From the NCBI GenBank assembly GCA_020722685.1, contig DYKH01000045.1:1-38647 (forward strand): 38,647 bases of DNA. The letters are read 5' to 3'. Shown in pieces: positions 1 to 6,826 of the stretch; position 1 is the first letter of the stretch; each line of letters opens with the position of its first letter. Below the pieces are notes generated by a model. The model was given only the letters and a program-made list of their open reading frames with translations, was not told the origin of the DNA and made no database searches. The position numbers were made by a program, and so were the translations under genes. The DNA is from Caldithrix sp. (lineage in GTDB: Bacteria > KSB1 > UBA2214 > DYKH01).

Positions 1-20
1 CAATCCCAATCAACATCAAG

Positions 21-51
21 AATCCGTGTCATTCCGTGATGATCCGTGGTC
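21..51. repeat. Tandem ATCCGTG-type short repeat
   Basis: Three near-copies of an ATCCGTG/ATTCCGTG unit follow each other about every 10 bases (ATCCGTGTC, ATTCCGTGATG, ATCCGTGGTC). Phrases of this kind recur in intergenic DNA of many environmental genomes. No function is inferred. Confidence 0.55.
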
Positions 52-200
52 GGTTTAAAAGTGTCCGGTAGCAAGAGTTATTTTAGAATGCTTCGCGACG
101 ACGGCCGAACTTGTTATCGTTGCAATGACCATAAAAGAGGTTCATCCGGCAAATGCGTACCTATTGGTGAAGAAAGGCCAAAAGCATTCCTGATGAAGGT

Positions 201-256
201 CATGAAAAATTCAAATAGCAAAATGCAAACTGACAAATCAAAATGCAAAAATGGGG
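201..256 (-). repeat. AT-rich dispersed repeat, copy A
   Basis: Read on the minus strand, this stretch has the core ATTTTGATTTGTCAGTTT. It matches the plus-strand core ATTTTGATATGTCATTTT of copy B (520-572) with two differences in 18 bases, and the flanks are also similar. The two copies are therefore in opposite orientation around about 260 bp of apparently non-coding DNA. Confidence 0.5.
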
Positions 257-519
257 GCCGTGTCTATGATGCTCAAAGGATAAACTAAGATTTTCGATTT
301 TTCCAAACCCTCCCTATCTGCCTCGTTGAGCCATTGGATGTTGTTCATCAAGCCTTATAGCCGGCTTTTGGAGGCATTAGATAGAGTGGATTTGAGACAT
401 GCTTCGGTCTGCCAAGGCCGATCTGGTGGCCTGCGCGAAGTGGGCCGGGTATGGGGAAGCTTATCTTTTCAGATTCTATTTGTGAATGAGGACTTTTCTT
501 CAGGCCAATTCTGCCAGGT

Positions 520-572
520 CCATTTTGGATTTTGATATGTCATTTTCAGTTTTAATGTTTGATATTTGCATG
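520..572 (+). repeat. AT-rich dispersed repeat, copy B
   Basis: This is the partner of the inverted copy at 201-256. It runs from a CCATTTT start to a TTTGCATG end, and copy A ends similarly with TTTTTCATG when read on its own strand. It could be a degenerate mobile or REP-like intergenic repeat. Confidence 0.5.
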
Positions 573-721
573 AAGGCTACTCGGACACCGAGAGAAAGTG
601 AATAGCAGGTACGCATTTTCCGGAAGAGGCCAAAATACATTGAAATGATTTCCCAACCCTTTGAACAAATCAGATATACTCTGTTGATCCAAAAGATGAG
701 CCAACGATCCTGGAGGTTTGA

Positions 722-2050
722 TTGGACAGGCTGAGCAAAATATTTAAAGGATCGAACCTCTTTATCGCCTCCCTCATTATTTCCGGCTTGGCGCTCGCGG
801 TTTTTATGCTTGCGCCTTCGGGCGTCTACACCATCGACAGCAAAAAGCCGACGCAGATATATTTTGCCGACAACATTTCCTACGCCCACCGAATCATCAT
901 CGATCTCTTTAATGAGAAATACCGCAATTACATCCAAGTCGTCCCCATCGATCTACCCTTTGACAAGTTCAGCACCAATGAACGCAAGGAACTTTTGACT
1001 CGCGCCTTTCGCAGCCAGCACAATCGCATTGACATCTTTTGCGTCGATCTAATATGGGTTCCCCGCTTTGCCAAATGGAGCGAGCCGTTGCAGGGCTATT
1101 TCACTCAGGAGCGACAGGACCGGATATTAGATTACGCCCTCCAATCCTGCTTCGATCGAGAATCCCTCGTAGCTTTTCCGCTTTACATCGACATCGGCCT
1201 GATGTACTATCGACAAGACTTGCTGCAGATGCTGCCGAATTCCACCGAGTTAGAAGAAAAGCTGCGGCGTTCTCTCACCTGGGAGGAATTCATCGACCTC
1301 AAGAGCAAATTGGCTTCATCCAGTAATCCTTTCTATATTTTTCCGGCGAACAATTACGAAGGACTGATGTGCAGCTTTTTTGAGGCCATGGCCAGCCAAG
1401 GCAACGTTCAAGTCCAAGACAGCTCCATGCAATTGAACACTCCCGCTGCAAAAAGGGCTCTGCAATTATTGGTAGATTTGGTGAACAAGCATCGGTTGTC
1501 ACCGCCGGTGATCACGGAATTCAAAGAGATCGAGGCTTATCGTTACGCGCTGGAAAACGACGCCCTCTTTTTCCGTGGCTGGCCCGGCAACTTGATCCAT
1601 TTCAAAGACACCCATGCCGACAAAATTCGCAATGTCAAGATCGCAGCTCTGCCCCATTTTAAAGGAATGCGTCCGGCGGCCGTATTTGGTGGCTGGAATA
1701 TGATGGTGAACAAGTTTTCCAAAAAAAAAGACCTGGCCGTCAAATTCGTGCAGTTTGCCGCGGAGAGAGAAATTCAGGAAAAAATGTTTGTCGAGATGGG
1801 GTATTTACCGGCCAATGAGCAGGTTTATCAAGATTCTCTATTCCTCCAAAGCCATCCTGAGCTTGTTTACTATCGTCAACTATTGGATTTTGGGTTTCAT
1901 CGTCCGGCGACGGCTGACTATACCTGGTCATCCGACATTGTGTCGTATTACATTCAACGAGCCATCAAGCAAGAGATTTCCGTCTCGGAAGCATTGGCGC
2001 AAGCTTCCAAACAGATCAAGGCAAAAGAGGTTCTGCTGCAATCGCCGTGA
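722..2050 (+). CDS. Membrane-anchored extracellular solute-binding protein (ABC sugar-type family 1)
   Basis: The 442-residue product has the layout of family 1 (MalE/UgpB-like) ABC-transporter solute-binding proteins. Such proteins capture a substrate, often a sugar or glycerol-phosphate compound, outside the cytoplasmic membrane. The TTG start at 722 is chosen because GGAGG at 712-716 sits five bases upstream. Residues about 13-33 form a hydrophobic segment without a lipobox cysteine, so a signal anchor or an uncleaved signal peptide is likely. Supporting features are a DLIWVPRFAKWSEPLQGYF stretch near residue 110, an aromatic-rich middle, and a FFRGWPGN segment with later GGWNMMVNKFSKKKDLA typical of the family's hinge and C-lobe. 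No permease or ATPase gene is adjacent, so the transporter partner and the substrate are unknown. The next gene on this strand begins 337 bp later and is probably transcribed separately. Confidence 0.85.
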   Translation: MDRLSKIFKGSNLFIASLIISGLALAVFMLAPSGVYTIDSKKPTQIYFADNISYAHRIIIDLFNEKYRNYIQVVPIDLPFDKFSTNERKELLTRAFRSQHNRIDIFCVDLIWVPRFAKWSEPLQGYFTQERQDRILDYALQSCFDRESLVAFPLYIDIGLMYYRQDLLQMLPNSTELEEKLRRSLTWEEFIDLKSKLASSSNPFYIFPANNYEGLMCSFFEAMASQGNVQVQDSSMQLNTPAAKRALQLLVDLVNKHRLSPPVITEFKEIEAYRYALENDALFFRGWPGNLIHFKDTHADKIRNVKIAALPHFKGMRPAAVFGGWNMMVNKFSKKKDLAVKFVQFAAEREIQEKMFVEMGYLPANEQVYQDSLFLQSHPELVYYRQLLDFGFHRPATADYTWSSDIVSYYIQRAIKQEISVSEALAQASKQIKAKEVLLQSP

Positions 2051-2387
2051 CTTGGATTGTGACCACTTGCTTCAATTAGGGAGAGTGAGTTTGAAGGCAT
2101 TCTCGAATGAATAATTTTGTAAAAAAGTCTTTTTTTTGTAAGGCGAATTTTTATATTTGCCCAGTGCGACGCTTTCAGCATGGCGATGTCCCGTCGTCTC
2201 TGGTCCTCGCCTGGAACTTTGGCAATCTTAGTCGATTGCTGCGCACAAACATCTGCAAGGGGATTCGTTTTTGAGGCACAGGATTTATGTGAAACGCCCC
2301 GTTCGATAATGACAAGAAGCTGATCTATCCATAGGGCTTAGATACTGCATTGTTCTTGATAACAACGGGATCCGGAGGAGAGAGAAT
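2051..2387. other. 337-bp intergenic region, possible distal promoter
   Basis: No gene is visible. A TATATTTG string at 2152-2159 is identical to the -7 region of the ecfT promoter candidate (TATATTTG on the minus strand, 31926-31933). However, no TTTG or TTGACA-like element lies at the right distance upstream, so a promoter here is only possible. If it were real, the leader before the gene at 2388 would be about 220 nt. AAAAAAG and CTTTTTT are separated by a single base near 2121-2135, which is not a functional hairpin. Confidence 0.3.
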
Positions 2388-3275
2388 TTGTATATCGATT
2401 TGATGGAGTACAAGAAATCCCTAAAGCACGTCGAAATTGAAGAGCTCTTAGATTTGTACTTTTTTCGAATTCTTGGCTATGGCTTCGTCAAGCTGATAGC
2501 GAGGACCAATGTTACGCCGAATCAAGTCACCTATCTGGGGATGGCCTTTGGTGTCTTGTCCGGTTACTTTTTTTCTTTGGGAACCGAAGACGCCCTCATG
2601 ATGGCAGCTCTCCTTTTGTTGCTTGCCAATGTCATGGATTGCGCCGACGGTCAATTAGCCCGCCTCAAGAAAAACGGCTCACAGCTCGGCAGCATGATCG
2701 ACGGCTTTTTCGATTATATTGTCGGAGCAGCTTCAATACTAGGAATTGGAGTTTATCTAAGCCGCCAACATCCCCTGCACGTCGTGGTTCCACTGACCAC
2801 CCTCGCCGCATGCAGCCGGTCCATACAAAACCTTCTCTTAGATTTGAGGCGCCGCTTTTATACCGACACCAGCGCTCTCACCGATAGCCCGCTCATGGAT
2901 GATTATGACAAGAGTGTGCAGGACCTGCGTCGATTGCGCCACCTTAAGGGGCATCTTAGCGAAAAGCTCATCCTCCGCCTGAGCCTCCTCTATTTTGCCG
3001 CGCAGAGAATAGCCATCCGGCTTACCCGCATCGACTCGACGGATTTCCGCATGATCTCCACTTTGGCGGACGACAAATCCCTTATCATGCGCCTTTGGAC
3101 CGTAATCGGCAGTTCCACCCATATTTCTTTTGTAATCGTTGCCGCCTTTTTTAACCATTTGGAGGTGTACTTTTGGGCGGCCATAACGACCGGCAATCTC
3201 ATCGTTATCATCTTGCTGCTGGTCGAGACGTATTTAGTGCACAAGATCGAAAGTACCACCATGGAGGCGAAGTGA
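2388..3275 (+). CDS. CDP-alcohol phosphatidyltransferase family membrane protein
   Basis: Enzymes of this family transfer a phospho-alcohol group from a CDP-activated donor to an acceptor alcohol inside the membrane. The complete signature D-x2-DG-x2-AR-x8-G-x3-D-x3-D is present, with D84, D87-G88, A91-R92, G101, D105 and D109. Several hydrophobic segments surround it (about residues 45-82, 107-125, 230-280). At 295 residues it is longer than PssA or PgsA and carries a charged insertion around 150-190, which fits the DIPP-synthase/archaetidyl-type branch better than the classical phospholipid enzymes. The TTG start is supported by a GGAGGAG ribosome site at 2374-2380. Its stop codon overlaps the start of the following nucleotidyltransferase by 4 nt (GTGA), which suggests coupled translation and a shared pathway: the neighbour would make a CDP-alcohol that this enzyme uses. 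The actual substrates cannot be read from sequence alone. Confidence 0.88.
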   Translation: MYIDLMEYKKSLKHVEIEELLDLYFFRILGYGFVKLIARTNVTPNQVTYLGMAFGVLSGYFFSLGTEDALMMAALLLLLANVMDCADGQLARLKKNGSQLGSMIDGFFDYIVGAASILGIGVYLSRQHPLHVVVPLTTLAACSRSIQNLLLDLRRRFYTDTSALTDSPLMDDYDKSVQDLRRLRHLKGHLSEKLILRLSLLYFAAQRIAIRLTRIDSTDFRMISTLADDKSLIMRLWTVIGSSTHISFVIVAAFFNHLEVYFWAAITTGNLIVIILLLVETYLVHKIESTTMEAK

Positions 3276-4003
3276 TCGCAGTAATTCTGGCGGCGGGCGC
3301 CAGCTATCGAATGCGTCCGTTGACGAATAATCTCCCCAAATGCTTGCTCACCGTCGGCAATAAGCCCATATTAGGTCAGATCCTCGATAACCTGGCCCAA
3401 GGCGGCATCCAGGACATTCTTGTGGTGACCGGCTATTACGAGGAAATGGTCAAAGAGTTTGTCCGCAAGAACCTTCACGGCATGAATGTCAGATTTGTGA
3501 CCAATGAGCGTTATGCACATACCGGCGATAGCGTCTCCGTTTGGGCGACGAAACCGCACGTCCAAGGGCAGAACATTTTACTGGTAGATTCCGACTTGTG
3601 GTTCTATCCCGGCGTCGTAACAAAACTCCTGCAAGGCGAGGAAGCGGACTTGGTGGCCATCAACAGCAAGGTGCCGTTGGATGAAGAAGCGGTGAAAGTG
3701 GTGCTGGACGGCCATTGCCGGATTACTGAAATGGGAAAACCCGTCGAGATCAAGAAGGCCATTGGCGAAGCCATTGGAATTCGCAAATTTTCTGCCCAGT
3801 TTATGGACCAATTGTATAAAGTGCTTGAGCGGCGGATCGTAAAGGAAGGAATTATTGACCAGATCTTCGAGGTTTCTGTACAAGAATTGTTGGACAAAGG
3901 CGTTCCGTTGTACGCCATCGATACCTGCGAATGGCCGAGCATGGAGTTGGACACGCCGGAAGACTATGCCAAGGCTCAGAGTCTGAAATTGGCCACTCTC
4001 TGA
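3272..4003 (+). CDS. Sugar/alcohol-phosphate nucleotidyltransferase (LicC/IPCT-like)
   Basis: This 243-residue enzyme would activate a phosphorylated sugar or alcohol to its NDP form. The family signature is clear: LAAGASYRMRPLT at residues 7-19 followed by PKCLL and a KPIL segment, a metal-binding VDSD at 105-108, and a C-terminal MELDTPED at 224-231. Length and motifs resemble phosphocholine or inositol-1-phosphate cytidylyltransferases. The GTG start at 3272 is chosen over more upstream in-frame codons because GGAGG lies at 3263-3267 and the gene then overlaps the preceding CDP-alcohol transferase by exactly 4 nt. In hyperthermophiles the same two activities, sometimes fused, make di-inositol-phosphate compatible solutes. 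By analogy this pair may make a phosphodiester solute or an unusual lipid headgroup, but nucleotide and substrate specificity are not established. No inositol-phosphate synthase gene is nearby. Confidence 0.87.
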   Translation: MIAVILAAGASYRMRPLTNNLPKCLLTVGNKPILGQILDNLAQGGIQDILVVTGYYEEMVKEFVRKNLHGMNVRFVTNERYAHTGDSVSVWATKPHVQGQNILLVDSDLWFYPGVVTKLLQGEEADLVAINSKVPLDEEAVKVVLDGHCRITEMGKPVEIKKAIGEAIGIRKFSAQFMDQLYKVLERRIVKEGIIDQIFEVSVQELLDKGVPLYAIDTCEWPSMELDTPEDYAKAQSLKLATL

Positions 4004-4117
4004 TGAGGAACCGGCAATCGAGTTTTCCGCAAAAGTCGCCTCCTCTACCGTTTTCCGGGACCGCATCCAAGTGGGGATTGGGGCTTGAGCAAAAGAGAAA
4101 AAAAGAACAGATAAGCT

Positions 4118-4735
4118 ATGTTCATAGTTCTTGGAATCATCATCGGGTTTTTGGCCGCCATTCCCATTGGTCCGCTCAACGTCATCGCCATATCGCAGAC
4201 TCTAAAGCGGGACTTTACACATGGATTTCTGGTGGGCCTCACAGCGGCCTTCTTAGATGTCATTTACAGCTATACGGCGCTGGTCGGCATTTCGCAGGCT
4301 GTCGAAGGTCTGGCGCCCATCATGCCTTATTTGAAACTACTGGGCGTCATGTTGCTCACCGCCATCAGCATCAGGCTCATGAGGCAGGCCAAGGCTTACA
4401 GGGGGCCAAGCGCTGAAGCAAAGGAAGCTCGCGCAGCCCACCGCCCGATCATTGCTGCCTTTTTGTGTTATGTCACCAATCCGACGTTGTATGTTTTTTG
4501 GCTGGCTGTGGGCGGGGCAATGACTGCCCATCATTGGATAACGCAGTCGTGGTGGCAGTCCATAACATTCGCTATCGCTTGCGGCTCCGGCAGTGCAATC
4601 TGGTATTTTTTGCTTACCAAATATGTCGCCCTGTATCACCACCAATTCTCACCCGCGACCTTTAAAAGAATTCTCTTCGCAACGGCGCTTATACTTCTGG
4701 GATTTGCTGCCTACCTCCTTGTGGCGTTTTTCTAA
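4118..4735 (+). CDS. LysE/RhtB-family amino-acid exporter
   Basis: The 205-residue product is a multi-pass membrane protein of the LysE family, which exports amino acids or similar small solutes. The N-terminal family signature runs from residue 8: GFLAAIPIGPLNVIAISQTL, followed by a GFLVGLTAAFLDVIY helix. A charged loop near residues 90-110 separates two three-helix halves, and there are about five or six hydrophobic segments, as is usual. Length is normal for the family. The ribosome site is poor (purine-rich AAGAACAG just upstream). The gene follows the nucleotidyltransferase by 114 bp on the same strand and converges with the DUF5683 genes. The exported substrate is unknown. Confidence 0.88.
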   Translation: MFIVLGIIIGFLAAIPIGPLNVIAISQTLKRDFTHGFLVGLTAAFLDVIYSYTALVGISQAVEGLAPIMPYLKLLGVMLLTAISIRLMRQAKAYRGPSAEAKEARAAHRPIIAAFLCYVTNPTLYVFWLAVGGAMTAHHWITQSWWQSITFAIACGSGSAIWYFLLTKYVALYHHQFSPATFKRILFATALILLGFAAYLLVAFF

Positions 4736-4927
4736 TGCTCTCATTCAGCAATGGGGAGTCGCACCCAAGGTAACCGCTCATTGTCACGGATGGTGCTTGC
4801 CAGGAATTGACGAAAAGATTGCGCCTTTTCGCCAAGCGCCCCTTCACAATCCAGAGTAGTTTCCCACCGTCAACGACTGCACGGCCTTGTGCCAAAGCCC
4901 GCCCCCAGTGATTCACCACTTAGTCAT

Positions 4928-5707
4928 TCAAAATGAAGCACGCAGAGAAAAATTCACCACGGGTTGTTCTGCGACGGCGCCGAACCGGATTCCCCAATCA
5001 ACAGAAGCTTGCTGCCTTCGATTGTACCGCGTCACCGTCCAGATCGCATCGATGGCGCTGACAACGTGGTTGGCCAGTACGGCACCAATGGCAAACAATG
5101 CGCGATTGTCGGCTTTGTCCGCTGAAATGCGTAATTGCTCGAATCTCGCTCGATTGGCGTCGCTGTCCCAATTCCAATAGTACGTTTCGACATCCGTGTA
5201 ATACTCGGGTAGGTTTCGCTGTCGCAGCTTGGCCGCGTTATAATCATAGATGCTCTGATAATTGCCCAGGTCGATAAAATAAGAATCGGATTTGCCGCGC
5301 AGTTCCACCCCCGCATGTGCCGCGGCGAAGGTCTCGTAATCCTGCTTCCGCCAATCACGGTAGGTGACAAAGCCGGCGTAACTCAACCACAAGCTCACCT
5401 CGGCGGCCATAAAGACCTGCGACTTGCTCTTGGAGCCGGCGTAGCGCTCTCCAAGTCCTGGCAATAAGAGCGACAGCAGGAACGCCTTCCCCTTGGATTT
5501 GCTCATGGACGCGCTCTCCTTCGTTTGCAGCAGATTCGCGGGAGCCAAGCCGCCGTTTTGTCCGACCTGATAAAAAGTGAGAATTTGGGGTGACCGCCAA
5601 GCGCCTGGTTGTAAGAAAAGCCGCTGTTGGATCGGCTCTTCTTCCCCAGCGAAGCTGGTGCCGGCCAAACTCAAGATGAAAAGAAAAGTCCTGTACCAGT
5701 AGCGCAT
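4928..5707 (-). CDS. DUF5683-type secreted/membrane protein, paralogue 2
   Basis: The 259-residue protein begins with a signal peptide (MRYWYRTFLFILSLAGTSFAG). A DUF5683-like core follows: a LLLPGLGERYAGS turn between hydrophobic stretches, a membrane-like helix, a Tyr/Asp-rich middle that probably faces the periplasm, and a C-terminal NHVVSAIDAIWTVTRYNRR block. The same two blocks occur in the upstream neighbour (LLPGAGQYYGGS and NHIVSSLDAAWTISRHNR), so the genes are tandem paralogues. I chose the ATG at 5707, five bases after the neighbour's stop, because it starts exactly at a good signal peptide. A TTG at 5719 would overlap the neighbour and has no ribosome site. The family is common in FCB genomes and its function is unknown. 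The position at the end of an outer-membrane gene block suggests an envelope role. Confidence 0.75.
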   Translation of the reverse strand: MRYWYRTFLFILSLAGTSFAGEEEPIQQRLFLQPGAWRSPQILTFYQVGQNGGLAPANLLQTKESASMSKSKGKAFLLSLLLPGLGERYAGSKSKSQVFMAAEVSLWLSYAGFVTYRDWRKQDYETFAAAHAGVELRGKSDSYFIDLGNYQSIYDYNAAKLRQRNLPEYYTDVETYYWNWDSDANRARFEQLRISADKADNRALFAIGAVLANHVVSAIDAIWTVTRYNRRQQASVDWGIRFGAVAEQPVVNFSLRASF

Positions 5708-5712
5708 GGGGC

Positions 5713-6522
5713 TTACCAATTTAGGCGAAGCGTCAGAGCGGTTGCCGGCTGCTGATTGAATTTCACCGGCTCGAATTGCAGGCTTGCCTGCGCCAATGAT
5801 CTGTTATGGCGAGAAATCGTCCAGGCAGCATCCAGAGAGCTGACGATGTGATTGAGCAAGACGATGGTAATTCCTGTGGTCGCTTTCTTGAACGCCCGGT
5901 TGCTGGCATCGCGTCGTCCTTCGTAGTAAAGCCGGCGCGCGGAACGCAACGATTTATCCCAACCGTCATCCAGCAAGCCAATCTCGGAATCATCCCAGCC
6001 GGAGTTGAACTGATCGTACTTGCCGATCATTTCATAGTACTGTTGATCTTTCTGCTCATGCAATCCGTGGCTAAAGTTTTCGTGCTCCCATTCCCGCAAA
6101 GCGGGCAAGTCGTTTCGGTCACGTCCTGAATGGTTGGCGATCCAATCCCAATAATCACTCTCAATCCAATGAGCGTCGGCGTAGTCCCGGAACTCGGCAT
6201 CGATGTCATTCCCTTCGGCGTTGTAGACCGCGTACATGGTCCAGCTCAGAGCTTCGACGGCGACAAATCCAACGGCCTTTAGCAGTGAACCGCCATAGTA
6301 CTGGCCGGCGCCCGGCAGCAGGGCCGATAGCAGCAGTCCAGTTTTAGGCGACTTCCACCCGTCCGGGTGCGAGACAGGAACGCCTATTTCTCCCACTTGA
6401 CCGGCGGCATAGGCGGAATTCACCGTTGCGGATTCAAGCATGAAAGCCTGCCAGTCCGTTGCGTTGGCTCCTGCTGCAGCGACGCTAAACCATAATGTCA
6501 GAAGAATAAAAGTGCGTCTCAC
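5713..6522 (-). CDS. DUF5683-type secreted/membrane protein, paralogue 1
   Basis: This 269-residue protein has a signal peptide (about residues 1-20) and the DUF5683-like pattern: SALLPGAGQYYGGSLLKAVG near residue 68, a hydrophobic helix, and an Asp/Trp/Tyr-rich middle with several YWDW/GWDD-type motifs. It ends with the helix NHIVSSLDAAWTISRHNR and a C-terminal strand. The start is GTG at 6520-6522, supported by AAGGAG eight bases upstream. Its stop lies five bases before the start of the paralogue at 5707, so the two are clearly co-transcribed. The tail LTLRLNW, like the paralogue's FSLRASF, ends in an aromatic residue. That could mean a terminal beta-strand, but this is speculative. Function unknown. 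Confidence 0.77.
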   Translation of the reverse strand: MRRTFILLTLWFSVAAAGANATDWQAFMLESATVNSAYAAGQVGEIGVPVSHPDGWKSPKTGLLLSALLPGAGQYYGGSLLKAVGFVAVEALSWTMYAVYNAEGNDIDAEFRDYADAHWIESDYWDWIANHSGRDRNDLPALREWEHENFSHGLHEQKDQQYYEMIGKYDQFNSGWDDSEIGLLDDGWDKSLRSARRLYYEGRRDASNRAFKKATTGITIVLLNHIVSSLDAAWTISRHNRSLAQASLQFEPVKFNQQPATALTLRLNW

Positions 6523-6826
6523 GGTTATGCTCCTTCTTGAATTCTCTCAGTCACTAAGGCGCTAAGGCATCCACTCGCAATCGCGCCTCTGTGAGTGATA
6601 CCTTTTTGCAGATCAAAGAATATAGGTGACGTTAGTTCCATTTATCCGTGACTGCTCAGGCAATCCACGGAATGGCAAAACGCTTGCCGCCAAGACCATT
6701 AATAGAGATTTGCCGGACGGGCGCCGGAACCATTGCCGGTCCCGAGCAAGCCTTCCTTCCCTGGCATTTCCAAAATAGTTATGCGCTGAATGGTCTTGTC
6801 TTCTAATTGGCATCTGAGTTGCCCTT
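6523..6826. other. 304-bp gap between the barrel fusion and the DUF5683 pair
   Basis: No gene is credible here. A 79-residue minus frame overlaps the end of the barrel gene and resembles nothing. Near 6557-6571 there is a CTAAGGCGCTAAGGC direct repeat of the simple kind common in intergenic DNA. The ribosome site of the gene starting at 6522 lies at about 6530-6538. No terminator or convincing promoter was recognised. Confidence 0.4.

Larger units (their letters stand above)
1..721. other. Repeat-rich region without a credible gene
   Basis: I see no convincing coding sequence in this stretch. The reading frames that exist are low in complexity, lack ribosome binding sites and match no family I recognise. 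It contains a short tandem ATCCGTG-type repeat (21-51) and two AT-rich imperfect repeats in opposite orientation (201-256 and 520-572). A TATACT hexamer at 675-680 could be a -10 element for the gene at 722, but no matching -35 lies at the right distance. Confidence 0.6.

Noticed and set aside
46..288. 80-codon plus-strand frame at the left edge
   Set aside because: It starts at a GTG without a ribosome site, runs through repeat DNA (201-256) and resembles no family.
500..937. 145-codon minus frame overlapping the start of the solute-binding protein gene
   Set aside because: It is antisense to a well-supported gene and covers repeat copy B, so it is a shadow frame.
4811..4831. CGAAAAG/CTTTTCG hairpin between convergent genes
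   Set aside because: The stem is seven bases with no U-tract on either side, so it is too weak to call a terminator.
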